DNA from: UBA2336 sp964404445
Lineage (GTDB): Bacteria; Bacteroidota; Bacteroidia; Cytophagales; Cyclobacteriaceae
DNA: 64,000 bases
NCBI GenBank assembly: GCA_964404445.1
Contig: CAYOJW010000006.1
Location: forward strand, 124,001 to 188,000
Direction: 5' to 3'
Shown here: positions 16,891-25,662 of the stretch, piece by piece
Position numbering within the stretch: position 1 is the first letter of the stretch
Layout: every line of letters starts with the position of its first letter
Program-made: the position numbers and the translations under genes
Notes under the pieces: model-generated
The model's database searches: none
Seen by the model: only the letters and a program-made list of their open reading frames with translations
Told to the model about the DNA's origin: nothing

Positions 16891-17270
16891 AGAAGCAATG
16901 CTCCGGTATATTTTGGAAAGTTTACATCTTTAGACACTATGGTTAATTCTTCGGTGAGTGCCTGTGAAATGATGATCCGGTCAAACGGGTCACGGTGATG
17001 GTACTCTAAGGTGAGGAGTTTTTGTAAATGATTAAAGGAAACAGGCAGTATTTCGATGTCGTTCTCTTCGAGAAAGGTAGCGATGTTGCTAAAACCTGAT
17101 GCTAATTTGAGTGTTCCTAATTGAAACTTTATGGCAATTTCCCAAAGGCTGGTAATACTAATGAAGCAGTTATTCTGAATGTTTGTGATGGCCTGACGAC
17201 TTTTATCGGACAGCGCAGGATCCCCCTCCATAAACCAGATGAACGCGTGAGTATCCAGCAGTAGGTTCAT
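16884..17270 (-). CDS. PIN-domain toxin (VapC-like)
   Basis: This 128-residue PIN ribonuclease toxin has LLDTHAFIWFM (Asp6), TSLWEIAIKFQLGTL (Glu), HHRDPFDRIIISQAL (Asp pair) and a terminal TIVSKDVNFPKYTG, the same subfamily as the 14195 toxin. Its ATG directly follows the antitoxin stop (TAAATG), indicating co-translation. The stop codon lies in sequence homologous to the rsgA 3' end, which fits a cassette inserted there. Confidence 0.92.
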   Translation of the reverse strand: MNLLLDTHAFIWFMEGDPALSDKSRQAITNIQNNCFISITSLWEIAIKFQLGTLKLASGFSNIATFLEENDIEILPVSFNHLQKLLTLEYHHRDPFDRIIISQALTEELTIVSKDVNFPKYTGALLLW

Positions 17271-17471
17271 TTACATGTATTCTTTAAAATCATCTAAGGG
17301 CTTATCGAAATCTTCGGTCATCTTAAAGAAACCCTTAGCATACCCGAATTTCCGTTCTTTCGGTTTAGGTTTTTTCTTCCTAATTTTAAGAGAGGTAACA
17401 AAATCCAAAACTTCCTGCTTCAGATTAGCAGGCAATGCGCTTATTTCCGTATAGAGTTGGGAGTCTGTCAT
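17271..17471 (-). CDS. DUF2281 antitoxin (VapB-like)
   Basis: This 66-residue protein has the DUF2281 opening LYTEISALPANLKQEVLDFV followed by a Lys-rich linker (KIRKKKPKPKERKFGYAKG) and a short acidic tail (MTEDFDKPLDDFKEYM). DUF2281 proteins serve as antitoxins to PIN toxins. The start is the ATG at 17471 (MTDSQ...); the frame stays open to 17525 but that part has no family match. Downstream it touches the PIN toxin start. Confidence 0.85.
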   Translation of the reverse strand: MTDSQLYTEISALPANLKQEVLDFVTSLKIRKKKPKPKERKFGYAKGFFKMTEDFDKPLDDFKEYM

Positions 17472-17537
17472 AACGTGCATTGTAATGTACAAGCATACAA
17501 CAAATATAGTACAATTCGAGAACAAATAACCCCGTGA

Positions 17538-18452
17538 TTACCTCCGGTTGTCTTCACCCATAACCATGCTGTAATAGCTATCGTACCGACTGATGGCAAT
17601 GCTACCTTGTTGAACGGCCTCAAGCACGGCACATTTGGGTTCGTTCAGGTGCAGGCAGCGTGCGCCAAACTTACAGTTTAACCGTACATCACGCATTTCC
17701 GGAAAGTAGTCCGACAGTTCTTCGCGCGACATATCAATCAATCCAAACTCTTTAATACCGGGCGTATCAATAATAAATGTGTTATTCGCTAAGCGAAACA
17801 TTTCGGCAAAGGTTGTGGTGTGCATGCCTTTTTCTGAATATTCCGAAATAACATTGGTTTTTTGTGTTACATCAGGCGACAGTTTGTTAAGCAAGGTTGA
17901 TTTACCTACACCGGAGTGTCCCGCGAGCAGTGTTATTTTTCCGTCAAGCTTTTCGCGCACGGTATCGATATTATCGTGCAGGGCTGAAATCTCAATACAT
18001 TGAACGCCTATCTTGTTGTATTGTGCCATGAGTTGCTGTTGCAATGCTCGTTCTTCCGTATCGAGTAAATCGGTTTTGTTAAACACAATTACCTGCGGAA
18101 TGCGGAACGATTCGGCCGCCACTAAAAACCGGTCGATAAACCCCAGCGAAGTGCGTGGCAGTTTGAGTGTGGCCACCATCATGGCCTGATCGATGTTGGC
18201 GGCAATTACATGTGCATGCGCGGCTTTTTTAACAGATTGCCGCACCATGTAATTATCGCGGTCTAAAATTTCGGTAATGATGCCTTCGTTGTTATCGAAT
18301 GTAAAGGTAACACGGTCGCCCACAGCCAACGGATTGGTTTCTTTGATGCCCTCCATCCGGAATTTTCCGCGTATGCGGCACGCAATTAACCGGCCATCTT
18401 CGGCTAATACATCGTACCACGATCCGGTTGAGCGTATTACTAACCCTTTCAT
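17538..18452 (-). CDS. rsgA: Ribosome small-subunit-dependent GTPase A
   Basis: RsgA is a circularly permuted GTPase that checks late 30S assembly. The 304-residue protein has an N-terminal OB fold, G4 FNKTDLL, G5 EISAL, then P-loop GHSGVGKSTLLN and G3 DTPGIKEFG, followed by the zinc motif CKFGARCLHLNEPKC. The final nine residues (MVMGEDNRR) are mirrored in a remnant at 16861, so the present 3' end was probably brought by an inserted cassette. Its first four bases overlap the end of waaA (ATGA). Confidence 0.97.
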   Translation of the reverse strand: MKGLVIRSTGSWYDVLAEDGRLIACRIRGKFRMEGIKETNPLAVGDRVTFTFDNNEGIITEILDRDNYMVRQSVKKAAHAHVIAANIDQAMMVATLKLPRTSLGFIDRFLVAAESFRIPQVIVFNKTDLLDTEERALQQQLMAQYNKIGVQCIEISALHDNIDTVREKLDGKITLLAGHSGVGKSTLLNKLSPDVTQKTNVISEYSEKGMHTTTFAEMFRLANNTFIIDTPGIKEFGLIDMSREELSDYFPEMRDVRLNCKFGARCLHLNEPKCAVLEAVQQGSIAISRYDSYYSMVMGEDNRR

Positions 18453-19711
18453 AATACAACGTTACGGTTAGCGGTTAGCACGTGCCGACAGTACGCAATT
18501 ACTTTTTCGGTTGCGCCCCGGTTTTCATTAACATATTGCCGGGTAACTTCGCAGGCTAATAAAAATGTTTGCGGCTCGGTAACCGCTTCATATTTTTCTT
18601 TCAGGTCGGGATACGAGCTTACCTCAAATGCTCCGCCCCGGTTGATGAGGTCAACGGCTTCCTGAAATTTTTGATAGCTCTTGTTTCCAAAAAAAACAGG
18701 GATGCCGTAACACGAGGCTTCCAGAATGTTGTGAAGCCCTTTACCAAAGGCGCCACCCACAAATGCAAATTCACCATAGTTATACAACCGGCCAAGCATG
18801 CCAATGTTGTCGATGATTAAGACCTGTACATCTTCCGGTAGTGTTTCGTGTGCGGCCGAGTACCGTATAGTTTTGGGTTTCAGTGCGCGTTCGATGGTAT
18901 TGATAAACGATTCGCTGATTTCGTGCGGTGCAATGATAAATTTAATGGCGTGACCGTGTTCGTTGATAAAGGGTATCAGCACGTCCATGTCTTCAGGCCA
19001 GCAACTACCGATAACCATAATTTTTTCTGCATTCTTAAATTTGGTAACCACGGGCAGTGGTGTTGCCCGCCCGGCCATTTCAATTACACGGTCAAATCGG
19101 GTATCGCCCGCTTTGGTGCAGTTGCTCAGGTTAATGGATTTTAGTAAAGCAACGGATGCATCGTTTTGTACAAAAAAATAACTGAAGCGTTTCAGGATAT
19201 TCCGGTAGAAGCCTCCGTGCGGTTTAAAAAACAGTTGGTTGTTTCTGAAGATTGACGAAACCGACAGTACAGGAATATTACGTTTGTAAAGCTGATGTGT
19301 GTAGTGATACCAAAACTCGTATTTAACAAAAATTGCCAACACGGGTTTTGTAGTTTCGATAAACCGTATGGCATGAGCGCGTGTGTCCCAGGGAAGATAA
19401 TACACATAATCTGCACGCTCGTAATTTTTTCTGACCTCGTATCCGGAAGGTGAAAAAAATGTGAGTAGTATTTTATGATCGCTGTATTCGGTTTTAAGTT
19501 TTTCAATAACCGGGCGACCCTGTTCAAACTCACCCAGCGAAGCGCAATGCACCCAGATCACGGGCGACTGGTTTTTTTTGAAGGCTAAGGTAAGTTCCTG
19601 AAACAGTTTTTTACGGCCTTTGTTAAAGGTACGTGCCTTTGTATGGAACAAGCCTGCCAGCGCAAAACCAGCGCGGGTTAAAAGCAGGCCGAAATTGTAA
19701 AGAAGTAACAT
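18449..19711 (-). CDS. waaA: 3-deoxy-D-manno-octulosonic acid (Kdo) transferase
   Basis: WaaA (GT30) adds Kdo from CMP-Kdo to lipid A precursor at the inner-membrane face. The 420-residue protein has an N-terminal membrane anchor, the conserved VIWVHCASLGEFEQGRPVIE motif with catalytic Glu near residue 62, and a C-terminal donor domain with VMVIGSCWPED-like text and FVGGAFGKGLHNILEAS. Length is normal. It precedes rsgA with a 4-nt overlap. Confidence 0.96.
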   Translation of the reverse strand: MLLLYNFGLLLTRAGFALAGLFHTKARTFNKGRKKLFQELTLAFKKNQSPVIWVHCASLGEFEQGRPVIEKLKTEYSDHKILLTFFSPSGYEVRKNYERADYVYYLPWDTRAHAIRFIETTKPVLAIFVKYEFWYHYTHQLYKRNIPVLSVSSIFRNNQLFFKPHGGFYRNILKRFSYFFVQNDASVALLKSINLSNCTKAGDTRFDRVIEMAGRATPLPVVTKFKNAEKIMVIGSCWPEDMDVLIPFINEHGHAIKFIIAPHEISESFINTIERALKPKTIRYSAAHETLPEDVQVLIIDNIGMLGRLYNYGEFAFVGGAFGKGLHNILEASCYGIPVFFGNKSYQKFQEAVDLINRGGAFEVSSYPDLKEKYEAVTEPQTFLLACEVTRQYVNENRGATEKVIAYCRHVLTANRNVVL

Positions 19712-19802
19712 GAGGCGCTAAAATATTAACATTCAACGCTTATTGGCGACCGGAGGTCAATAAATTTAAAAGTTTTCCTTCGGTAAGGTTTACCAAAACT
19801 GG

Positions 19803-19810
19803 TAATTTTG
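19803..19810 (+). promoter_or_regulatory. -7 element upstream of the DUF6588 gene
   Basis: TAATTTTG matches TAnnTTTG; a TTCG about 20 nt upstream (19779-19782) could be a degenerate -33 element. The gene starts 30 nt downstream. Confidence 0.45.
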
Positions 19811-19840
19811 AATGAAACATAAGTTTAACTAACCTTAATT

Positions 19841-20905
19841 ATGAGTAAGATGTACAAAATGGCGTGCCTGTTTGCCGTAACCGTAATTTGCGCGTTGCCG
19901 CTGAAATCGTGGGCACAAAATGAAGGCGATATTGCCAAATTTTTAAGTGCCGGTAAAGGCGATGCCTCCAAACTGATGGAAGCGTATGCCCAGCCTTTTG
20001 TTACCAGCCTGTCGTATGGTATGACGGGTGGCTGGTACAATACGGCCAAGCCGCACAAAACATTAGGTTTTGATTTGGGTGTTACACTAAGCGCAGCCTT
20101 TATGCCCACCTCCGATAATTATTTTGACCCATCAAAATTAGGATTGAGCAATGGGGTTGCCTTTGCCAATACAACAAATCCAGGCAAGGGTGCCCCAACT
20201 ATTTTTGGACCAAAAGATGAAACGACCTACACATTTAGTGGTGATTTGGATGGCGACTCAAACACACCTAATCAAACCGTAATTATTTCGGGGCCGGAAG
20301 GATTTAATATGAAAGATGAACTTCGTGTAGCGGCTGTTCCCGTACCCGTTATTCAGTTGGGAATTGGTATTGTTAAGAACACCGATTTGAAATTACGCTA
20401 CGTTCCTAAAATCAAGCAGGGCGATTCAGAGTTTGGAATGTTTGGTGTGGGCATAATGCACGATGTAAAACAGCATATTCCCGGTATTAAAATGCTGCCG
20501 TTCGATCTTTCGGCATTGGTAGCGTATAACGCTGTAACAGGCTCCAGCGGATTGACCAATTCAGGCTCCAGCGTTGTTGAATCAACTAATGGAAAGGCTG
20601 AATACAAATTAAACTCATGGGTGCTCCAGGCGTTGATCTCGAAGAAAATCTCTGTATTGACTTTTTATGGGGGGGTAGGCTATAACATGGTTAAAACGAA
20701 CATCGATGTGAAAGGTGATTACACTGTCCAGGCTACGCCATCATCATTTACGCTTACCGACCCGGTGGCTATTGATTTTAAAAACAACAGCGTACGTTTT
20801 ACAGCCGGTATGCGCTTAAAACTGGGGCCTATCTATTTTAATGGCGATTACACACTTCAAAAATATAACACGCTTACGGTAGGCTTTGGATTAGCCATTC
20901 GCTAA
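19841..20905 (+). CDS. DUF6588 family exported protein
   Basis: This 354-residue protein has a signal peptide ending at SWAQ (residue 25) and a beta-rich remainder with a terminal aromatic/amphipathic strand (TLTVGFGLAIR), as expected for an outer-membrane barrel. The DUF6588-like opening includes IAKFLSAGKGDASKLMEAY and PFVTSLSYGMTGGWYNTA. The role is unknown. It is monocistronic, with a TAnnTTTG element in front and a strong terminator behind. Confidence 0.75.
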   Translation: MSKMYKMACLFAVTVICALPLKSWAQNEGDIAKFLSAGKGDASKLMEAYAQPFVTSLSYGMTGGWYNTAKPHKTLGFDLGVTLSAAFMPTSDNYFDPSKLGLSNGVAFANTTNPGKGAPTIFGPKDETTYTFSGDLDGDSNTPNQTVIISGPEGFNMKDELRVAAVPVPVIQLGIGIVKNTDLKLRYVPKIKQGDSEFGMFGVGIMHDVKQHIPGIKMLPFDLSALVAYNAVTGSSGLTNSGSSVVESTNGKAEYKLNSWVLQALISKKISVLTFYGGVGYNMVKTNIDVKGDYTVQATPSSFTLTDPVAIDFKNNSVRFTAGMRLKLGPIYFNGDYTLQKYNTLTVGFGLAIR

Positions 20906-20926
20906 GTGTACTATTTGTATAAACTA

Positions 20927-20964
20927 AAAGAGGTTGCCCTGTATAGGGCGACCTCTTTTTTTTT
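20927..20964 (+). terminator. Rho-independent terminator
   Basis: AAAGAGGTTGCCC (20927-20939) pairs with GGGCGACCTCTTT (20946-20958) with one G-U pair, followed by a T tract. It ends the DUF6588 transcript and may also serve the convergent enoyl-CoA hydratase gene. Confidence 0.9.
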
Positions 20965-20979
20965 GAAGATATAAAACGA

Positions 20980-21753
20980 TTACCTGTTTTTATAATCGGG
21001 TTTACGTTTTTCAATGAAAGCCTTCATGCCTTCTTTCTGGTCTTCGGTGGCAAAAGTGAGGTAGAAATTTTTACGCTCGAACATCAGCCCTTCATCTAAG
21101 TGTGTCTCGAACGAACGATTAATGGCTTCTTTGGCTAATTGCGCGGCAATGCCCGGCATTTGGGCAATTTCTTTGGCTAACGCCACGGCCTCGTGCATAT
21201 ACATTTCAACGGGCACTACTTTGTTTACCAATCCGTAAAAGTGAGCTTCGTGTGCCGATAAAAATCTTCCGGTAAGAATCAGCTCCATGGCTTTGGCCTT
21301 ACCAATTGCTTTGGTTAACCGTTGTGTGCCGCCTGCTCCGGGTATCGTCCCGATTTTAATTTCGGGCTGACCAAATTTGGCGGTTTCGGAGGCAATCACC
21401 ATGTCGCACGTCATCACAAATTCACAACCACCGCCTAAAGCAAAACCTGAAACAGCCGCGATGATTGGTTTTTTGGTTTTTCTGATCTGATCCCATGTAC
21501 TGAACTGATCCATGATATGCATATCAACAGCCGATTTGTCGGCCATTTGTTTGATGTCGGCACCTGCGGCAAACGCCTGGTCGTTTCCGGTAATGATAAT
21601 GACTTTAACCTGTTCGTTTTTATCGAGTAGCTGCAACGAGTCGCGCACCTCGCGCATCAGTTGTGGGTTAAGTGCGTTTAATTCTTTCGGACGGTTGAGT
21701 TGAATCAATGCAATACCGGGCTGGTATTGTTCGGTTACGAGTATAAATTCCAT
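20980..21753 (-). CDS. Enoyl-CoA hydratase/isomerase family protein
   Basis: This 257-residue crotonase hydrates trans-2-enoyl-CoA in fatty acid or amino acid catabolism. The oxyanion hole motif is AAGADIKQM, followed by the CoA-binding AVSGFALGGGCEFVMTCD with one catalytic Glu and PEIKIGTIPGAGGTQRL with the second. The C-terminus has the typical EGMKAFIEKRKPDYKNR (F-EKRKP). Both glutamates are present, which favours a true hydratase. It is a single gene, divergent from the phosphatase. Confidence 0.93.
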   Translation of the reverse strand: MEFILVTEQYQPGIALIQLNRPKELNALNPQLMREVRDSLQLLDKNEQVKVIIITGNDQAFAAGADIKQMADKSAVDMHIMDQFSTWDQIRKTKKPIIAAVSGFALGGGCEFVMTCDMVIASETAKFGQPEIKIGTIPGAGGTQRLTKAIGKAKAMELILTGRFLSAHEAHFYGLVNKVVPVEMYMHEAVALAKEIAQMPGIAAQLAKEAINRSFETHLDEGLMFERKNFYLTFATEDQKEGMKAFIEKRKPDYKNR

Positions 21754-21912
21754 AGCACGTTTAAAATTTAGAACTTTCGATTTACGATTTACAAATTCGC
21801 GTTCACATTCGCGTGTAATTTCGTGGATTTTATAAACTCGTGTGCTGGATTATATTCTGAAATCTTAGCAAACCTAAAATCGTGGTAATCTTAAAAATCC
21901 GGATCAAATAAG

Positions 21913-21945
21913 AAAAGCCCCCTCTGAGCAATGAGGCGGGCTTTT
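21913..21945. terminator. Orphan terminator-like hairpin between divergent genes
   Basis: AAAAGCCCCCTC pairs with GAGGCGGGCTTTT (one bulge), with pyrimidine tracts on both sides. It lies between two divergent genes, so neither needs a terminator here. It may end a small RNA or act as a leader attenuator for the enoyl-CoA hydratase gene. Confidence 0.6.
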
Positions 21946-22019
21946 CAAAACCAATACTTGGTAAATTGTGCTATGCCCGTGTATGCCGTTTGTGGTAGGA
22001 TTGTAACCCCGGTTTGCCT

Positions 22020-22027
22020 TATTTTTG
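22020..22027 (+). promoter_or_regulatory. -7 element upstream of the protein phosphatase
   Basis: TATTTTTG matches TAnnTTTG, with a TTG 16 nt upstream, slightly closer than usual. The start codon follows 12 nt later, so the leader would be very short. Confidence 0.45.
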
Positions 22028-22039
22028 ACGCTTTTACAG

Positions 22040-22528
22040 ATGATGAAGGTAAACGTATTGTTTGTGTGCCTCGGCAACATTTGCCGTTCGCCCTTGGCCG
22101 AAGCTATTTTTAATCATAAGATACGCGAAAGGGGACTGGAAAAATTTGTGCAGGCCGACTCCTGCGGTACGGCCAACTACCACGTGGGCGACACGCCCGA
22201 CTCGCGAACGATTAACAATGCCCTGAAAAATGGCGTAACCATTAAGCACCTCGGCCGTCAGCTCTCCATGCGTGATTTGGGAACGTACCATTATGTGTTG
22301 GCGATGGATAAAAGTAACCATGCAAATATTTTCAGGCTCGCCAATGCCAGCCAACATGCGCACAAAATAAAATTGATGCGCAGTTTTGATGTTATACCGC
22401 AGGGCGATGAAGTGCCCGACCCGTATTACGGAACGGAAGCCGATTTTCAGAATGTGTTCGATATACTCGATCACTCCATCGAATCGTTCATCGGCTTTTT
22501 AGAAAAAGAGCATATCAATACGAACTGA
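22040..22528 (+). CDS. Low-molecular-weight protein-tyrosine phosphatase
   Basis: This 162-residue phosphatase has the P-loop VCLGNICRSPLAEAIF (CX5RS) right at the N-terminus and the general-acid loop VPDPYYG near residue 129. Such enzymes dephosphorylate protein tyrosine or arginine. The start is one of two adjacent ATGs (22040/22043); upstream codons are not family-like. It is monocistronic and followed by a long inverted repeat. Confidence 0.93.
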   Translation: MMKVNVLFVCLGNICRSPLAEAIFNHKIRERGLEKFVQADSCGTANYHVGDTPDSRTINNALKNGVTIKHLGRQLSMRDLGTYHYVLAMDKSNHANIFRLANASQHAHKIKLMRSFDVIPQGDEVPDPYYGTEADFQNVFDILDHSIESFIGFLEKEHINTN

Positions 22529-22870
22529 TATTGTGTAATGTGGGTATCCGCTTTTAGTCTTAACCACATAGAACATAGCTGTTTTCTTTTACTATTAATT
22601 ACAATCGCTATGTATAATGCTTGCATTCTATGCTTTATGAAACAATAAATAAGTAGCCATAGTTTGCAAGCAAAAACCACAATAGCGATGATGTGTAATG
22701 TCATCTAACAGTCGCTATGTTCTATGTGGTTAAAAATTATAATGATCGTATTTTTTAGGAGTTGAAGCGAATCCTCACATTGTGCAATTTCTGTCATCTC
22801 AAATCACAAAGAAAGGGTTAGTAAAACTTAGTGTCTTAGTGCTTTCGTGGCTTTTTATAAAAAGAACACA
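22529..22870. other. 342-bp intergenic region with repeats only
   Basis: No coding region is supported. It holds the 174-bp nested palindrome described separately (22560-22733), then a second low-complexity stretch (22795-22860) with CACAAAGAAAG and CTTTCGTGGC words typical of dispersed Bacteroidota intergenic repeats. Confidence 0.7.
22560..22733. repeat. 174-bp nested inverted repeat (MITE/REP-like)
   Basis: TTAACCACATAGAACATAGC (22560-22579) is perfectly repeated in inverse at 22714-22733. Inner arms ATCGCTAT (22604-22611)/ATAGCGAT (22682-22689) and GCTTGCA (22619-22625)/TGCAAGC (22665-22671) share the same centre, so the whole element folds as one long hairpin. The AACCACATAG arm word is shared with the repeats flanking the GxxExxY gene (62496, 63007). 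Confidence 0.85.
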
Positions 22871-24115
22871 TTAAGCCTTGATCAACACTTGCAAGGTAGA
22901 GCGCGATGATTGTTCGAGAATAACGCCCGGTTGTTTCCGGTACGCATCAAATGTTTCGTTGTCGTAGTTTTTGATGGTGATTAGCGCTAACCCTGTATTG
23001 TAATACACTTCAAAAAATTCCTGGAGGCGGTTCAGCAAGGCAGTAAGTTTGCTTTCGCGGAAATCGATGCAAAACGAAAACGATATGGCCGAGTTTTGCA
23101 TAACGTTTACTTTAATGTCGAGGTCGGCTAAGGCATTGAAAATCACACTCATTTGCTCTTCGTTGATAAAGGTGTAGTCGGTTACACGGCACGAGAGCAG
23201 GCATTGGTTTTCTTTGAACACAATCAGTGGAGGTAATTTGTCCACACGGCATTCGTGTATTTTGGTTCCGGGTAACGTGTGATCATCAAAACTTTTGACA
23301 AAAAGCGGAATTTGTTTTAACGCCAATGGTTTGATGGTTTTCGGGTGGATAACCGATGCGCCATAGTAGGTCATCTCGGCCGCTTCGGTATAGGGAAGTT
23401 CATCGAATACAACAGCGTTTGGCAGCCGTTTCGGGTCGGCACTCATTACACCGGGCACATCTTTCCAGATGGTAACCGACCCCGCCTGTAAACACGATGC
23501 AAAAATAGCGGCCGTATAATCTGAGCCTTCGCGGCCTAACGTGGTAGTAAAGCCCAATTCGGTTGAACCGATAAAACCTTGTGTTAAAATGATGTGTTGC
23601 TGTAAATCATTTTTTAACGGCAGTATATGTTCTTCGGTTTTCTTCCAGTCAACTTTGCCTTCGCGAAAAGTGGTATCGGTAATAATGTAGTTGCGGGCAT
23701 CTAACCAGTGGCAGTTTAGTCCTTCGTGTGCCAGGTAATGGGCTACTATTACAGACGACAACACCTCGCCCAATGAAATAACCTGATCATACACCTGATC
23801 GTATTCACCGGGTGTTTGTAAGTTTTCGGTCAGCTCATGGAAAACGGCATCTAACCTTTTTTGAACCGGTGCGGCATCGGTAAACAAATCGGTACAAACC
23901 TGGTTATGGTAAGTCTGTAAAGTGTGCAGTTCGGTTTGATAGTCCTGATCTTTCTTACAGGCATTTAAAATACGTTCGAGGGCATTGGTGGTTTTGCCCA
24001 TAGCCGAAACAACAACCAGCAATGGGCTGTGGGTATATGCTTTTACGATGGTGGCCATGTTGCGGATGGCCTGCGCATTTTTCAGGGAAGCGCCTCCGAA
24101 TTTAAAAACCTGCAT
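22871..24115 (-). CDS. lysC: Aspartate kinase
   Basis: This 414-residue monofunctional aspartokinase makes aspartyl phosphate for Lys/Thr/Met synthesis. It opens with VFKFGGASLKNAQAIRNM (the KFGG nucleotide motif), has TLGREGSDYTAAIFA in the kinase core and two C-terminal ACT domains (from about residue 300), with VMQNSAISFSFCIDF in the first. The start is the ATG at 24115; the 19 residues possible upstream are not family-like. It is divergent from fbp. Confidence 0.93.
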   Translation of the reverse strand: MQVFKFGGASLKNAQAIRNMATIVKAYTHSPLLVVVSAMGKTTNALERILNACKKDQDYQTELHTLQTYHNQVCTDLFTDAAPVQKRLDAVFHELTENLQTPGEYDQVYDQVISLGEVLSSVIVAHYLAHEGLNCHWLDARNYIITDTTFREGKVDWKKTEEHILPLKNDLQQHIILTQGFIGSTELGFTTTLGREGSDYTAAIFASCLQAGSVTIWKDVPGVMSADPKRLPNAVVFDELPYTEAAEMTYYGASVIHPKTIKPLALKQIPLFVKSFDDHTLPGTKIHECRVDKLPPLIVFKENQCLLSCRVTDYTFINEEQMSVIFNALADLDIKVNVMQNSAISFSFCIDFRESKLTALLNRLQEFFEVYYNTGLALITIKNYDNETFDAYRKQPGVILEQSSRSTLQVLIKA

Positions 24116-24202
24116 TTTTATTGAATTCAATCGTTTGCGGACTAACTTAGCGCCCGAATTTATAAAGCCCAAAGATTGCGCTAAAAAGCAAGCCTGCCAA
24201 GT

Positions 24203-25186
24203 ATGGAAGAGTCAAGAATTGCACATTCGATTGGTACAGCCCTCGACCGGTTTATCAAAAGCAATCAGGAACAGTTTGCCTACGCCAGTGGTGAGTTGTC
24301 GCAGTTGTTGCGCGACATTGCGCTGGCTTCGAAAGTGGTAAACCGTGAGGTGAACAAAGCCGGCCTGATCGACATTATGGGGCAAGCCGGTTCGATGAAC
24401 ACCGGGGGCGAACAACAGCAAAAATTAGATGTGTTGGCCAATATCCGGTTTACCCGGGCACTTACCAAAGGTGGTGAAGTGTGCGCGTTGATTTCGGAAG
24501 AAACCGAATCGTATGTTGATTTAAACAACCACGGCAAATATGTAATTGCCATCGATCCGTTAGATGGTTCATCGAACATTGATGTGAATGTTTCTATCGG
24601 TACAATTTTTTCTATTTATCGCAGAAAGAGCCAAACGGGTACTCCCATTCGTGACGAAGATATTTTGCAGAAAGGATTGGAACAGGTTGCTGCCGGTTAT
24701 ATTTTATACGGTTCGTCCACCATGCTGGTTTATACCACCGGCCATGGCGTGAACGGGTTTACATACGAGCCAAGCTTAGGCGAATATTTTTTGTCGCACC
24801 CGAACATGATCATCCCGGAAAACGGAAAAATGTTCTCGATCAACGAAGGCTCGTATAATTCGTTTGCACACGAGGTTAAAGCGTACTTAGCATATTGTAA
24901 AGAGCAAAATTATACGGGCAGGTACATTGGTTCGCTGGTGGCCGATTTTCACCGGAACCTGTTAAAAGGAGGTATTTACATTTATCCGGCTACGGCCAAA
25001 GACCGTCACGGCAAACTCAGGCTTATGTACGAGTGCAATGCCTTAGCCTTTATTGCAGAACAGGCCGGAGGCCAGGCTACCGATGGAAAGCAACGTATAT
25101 TGGAAATCGCCCCACGCGATTTACATCAACGGACTCCGTTTTATGTAGGCTCGAAAAATATGGTGATAAAAGCCGGAAGTTTTTAG
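24203..25186 (+). CDS. fbp: Fructose-1,6-bisphosphatase class I
   Basis: FBPase hydrolyses fructose-1,6-bisphosphate to fructose-6-phosphate in gluconeogenesis. The 327-residue protein has the metal-binding IDPLDGSSNIDVNVSIGTIF, the upstream ISEETE acidic pair and the sugar-binding RYIGSLVADFHRNLLKGGIY. Length and motif spacing are normal. The adjacent minus gene (DUF5606) overlaps its last 4 nt convergently. Confidence 0.97.
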   Translation: MEESRIAHSIGTALDRFIKSNQEQFAYASGELSQLLRDIALASKVVNREVNKAGLIDIMGQAGSMNTGGEQQQKLDVLANIRFTRALTKGGEVCALISEETESYVDLNNHGKYVIAIDPLDGSSNIDVNVSIGTIFSIYRRKSQTGTPIRDEDILQKGLEQVAAGYILYGSSTMLVYTTGHGVNGFTYEPSLGEYFLSHPNMIIPENGKMFSINEGSYNSFAHEVKAYLAYCKEQNYTGRYIGSLVADFHRNLLKGGIYIYPATAKDRHGKLRLMYECNALAFIAEQAGGQATDGKQRILEIAPRDLHQRTPFYVGSKNMVIKAGSF

Positions 25187-25605
25187 GCTTCAGTTTTATC
25201 ATCTTCGCTGGCAGTGAAAATTTCCGGGGCGTATGCCAGGATAATGCCATACCACTTCACTAATTTTTTGACATCCGAAACATACACGCGGTTCTCGTCA
25301 TATTCCGGGAGGATTGACTTCAAAAACGATTTAAGCTCATTACCATCGGCATCCGAATCAAGACCCAGATCGTTGGCATATTCGGTATGTATTTTTTTGA
25401 ACACATCGATCAGGGGCACGGTGCCTTCTTTGGTGGTGGTGTAAATCGAAATCTCGCTCAGTATCGACAGGCGGCTGCTGGCCGTGGCCACAATTTTTGT
25501 TTTGGCTTCGTCAAGCGATTCAAGAATAACACCCGATTTAGCCGGTTTCAATACTTTAAAAAGTCCGCCTTTACCGGAAATTGTAGCAATGTCGTCTAAC
25601 GTCAT
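25183..25605 (-). CDS. DUF5606 family protein
   Basis: This 140-residue soluble protein is restricted, as far as I know, to Bacteroidota. Family-like segments are LDDIATISGKGGLFKVLKP, KSGVILESLD and VPLIDVFKKIHTEY. No catalytic motif is visible. It ends in an acidic tail and overlaps the fbp stop by 4 nt. It lies just downstream of engB on the same strand. Confidence 0.82.
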   Translation of the reverse strand: MTLDDIATISGKGGLFKVLKPAKSGVILESLDEAKTKIVATASSRLSILSEISIYTTTKEGTVPLIDVFKKIHTEYANDLGLDSDADGNELKSFLKSILPEYDENRVYVSDVKKLVKWYGIILAYAPEIFTASEDDKTEA

Positions 25606-25662
25606 GATGATTGATTTGATTGTGCCGATGTACTTTTTATCTCAGAACGGGCGCAAAACTAA

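Noticed and set aside
22025..22039. Longer start for the low-Mr phosphatase
   Set aside because: The upstream codons overlap the -7 promoter element and precede the normal family N-terminus.
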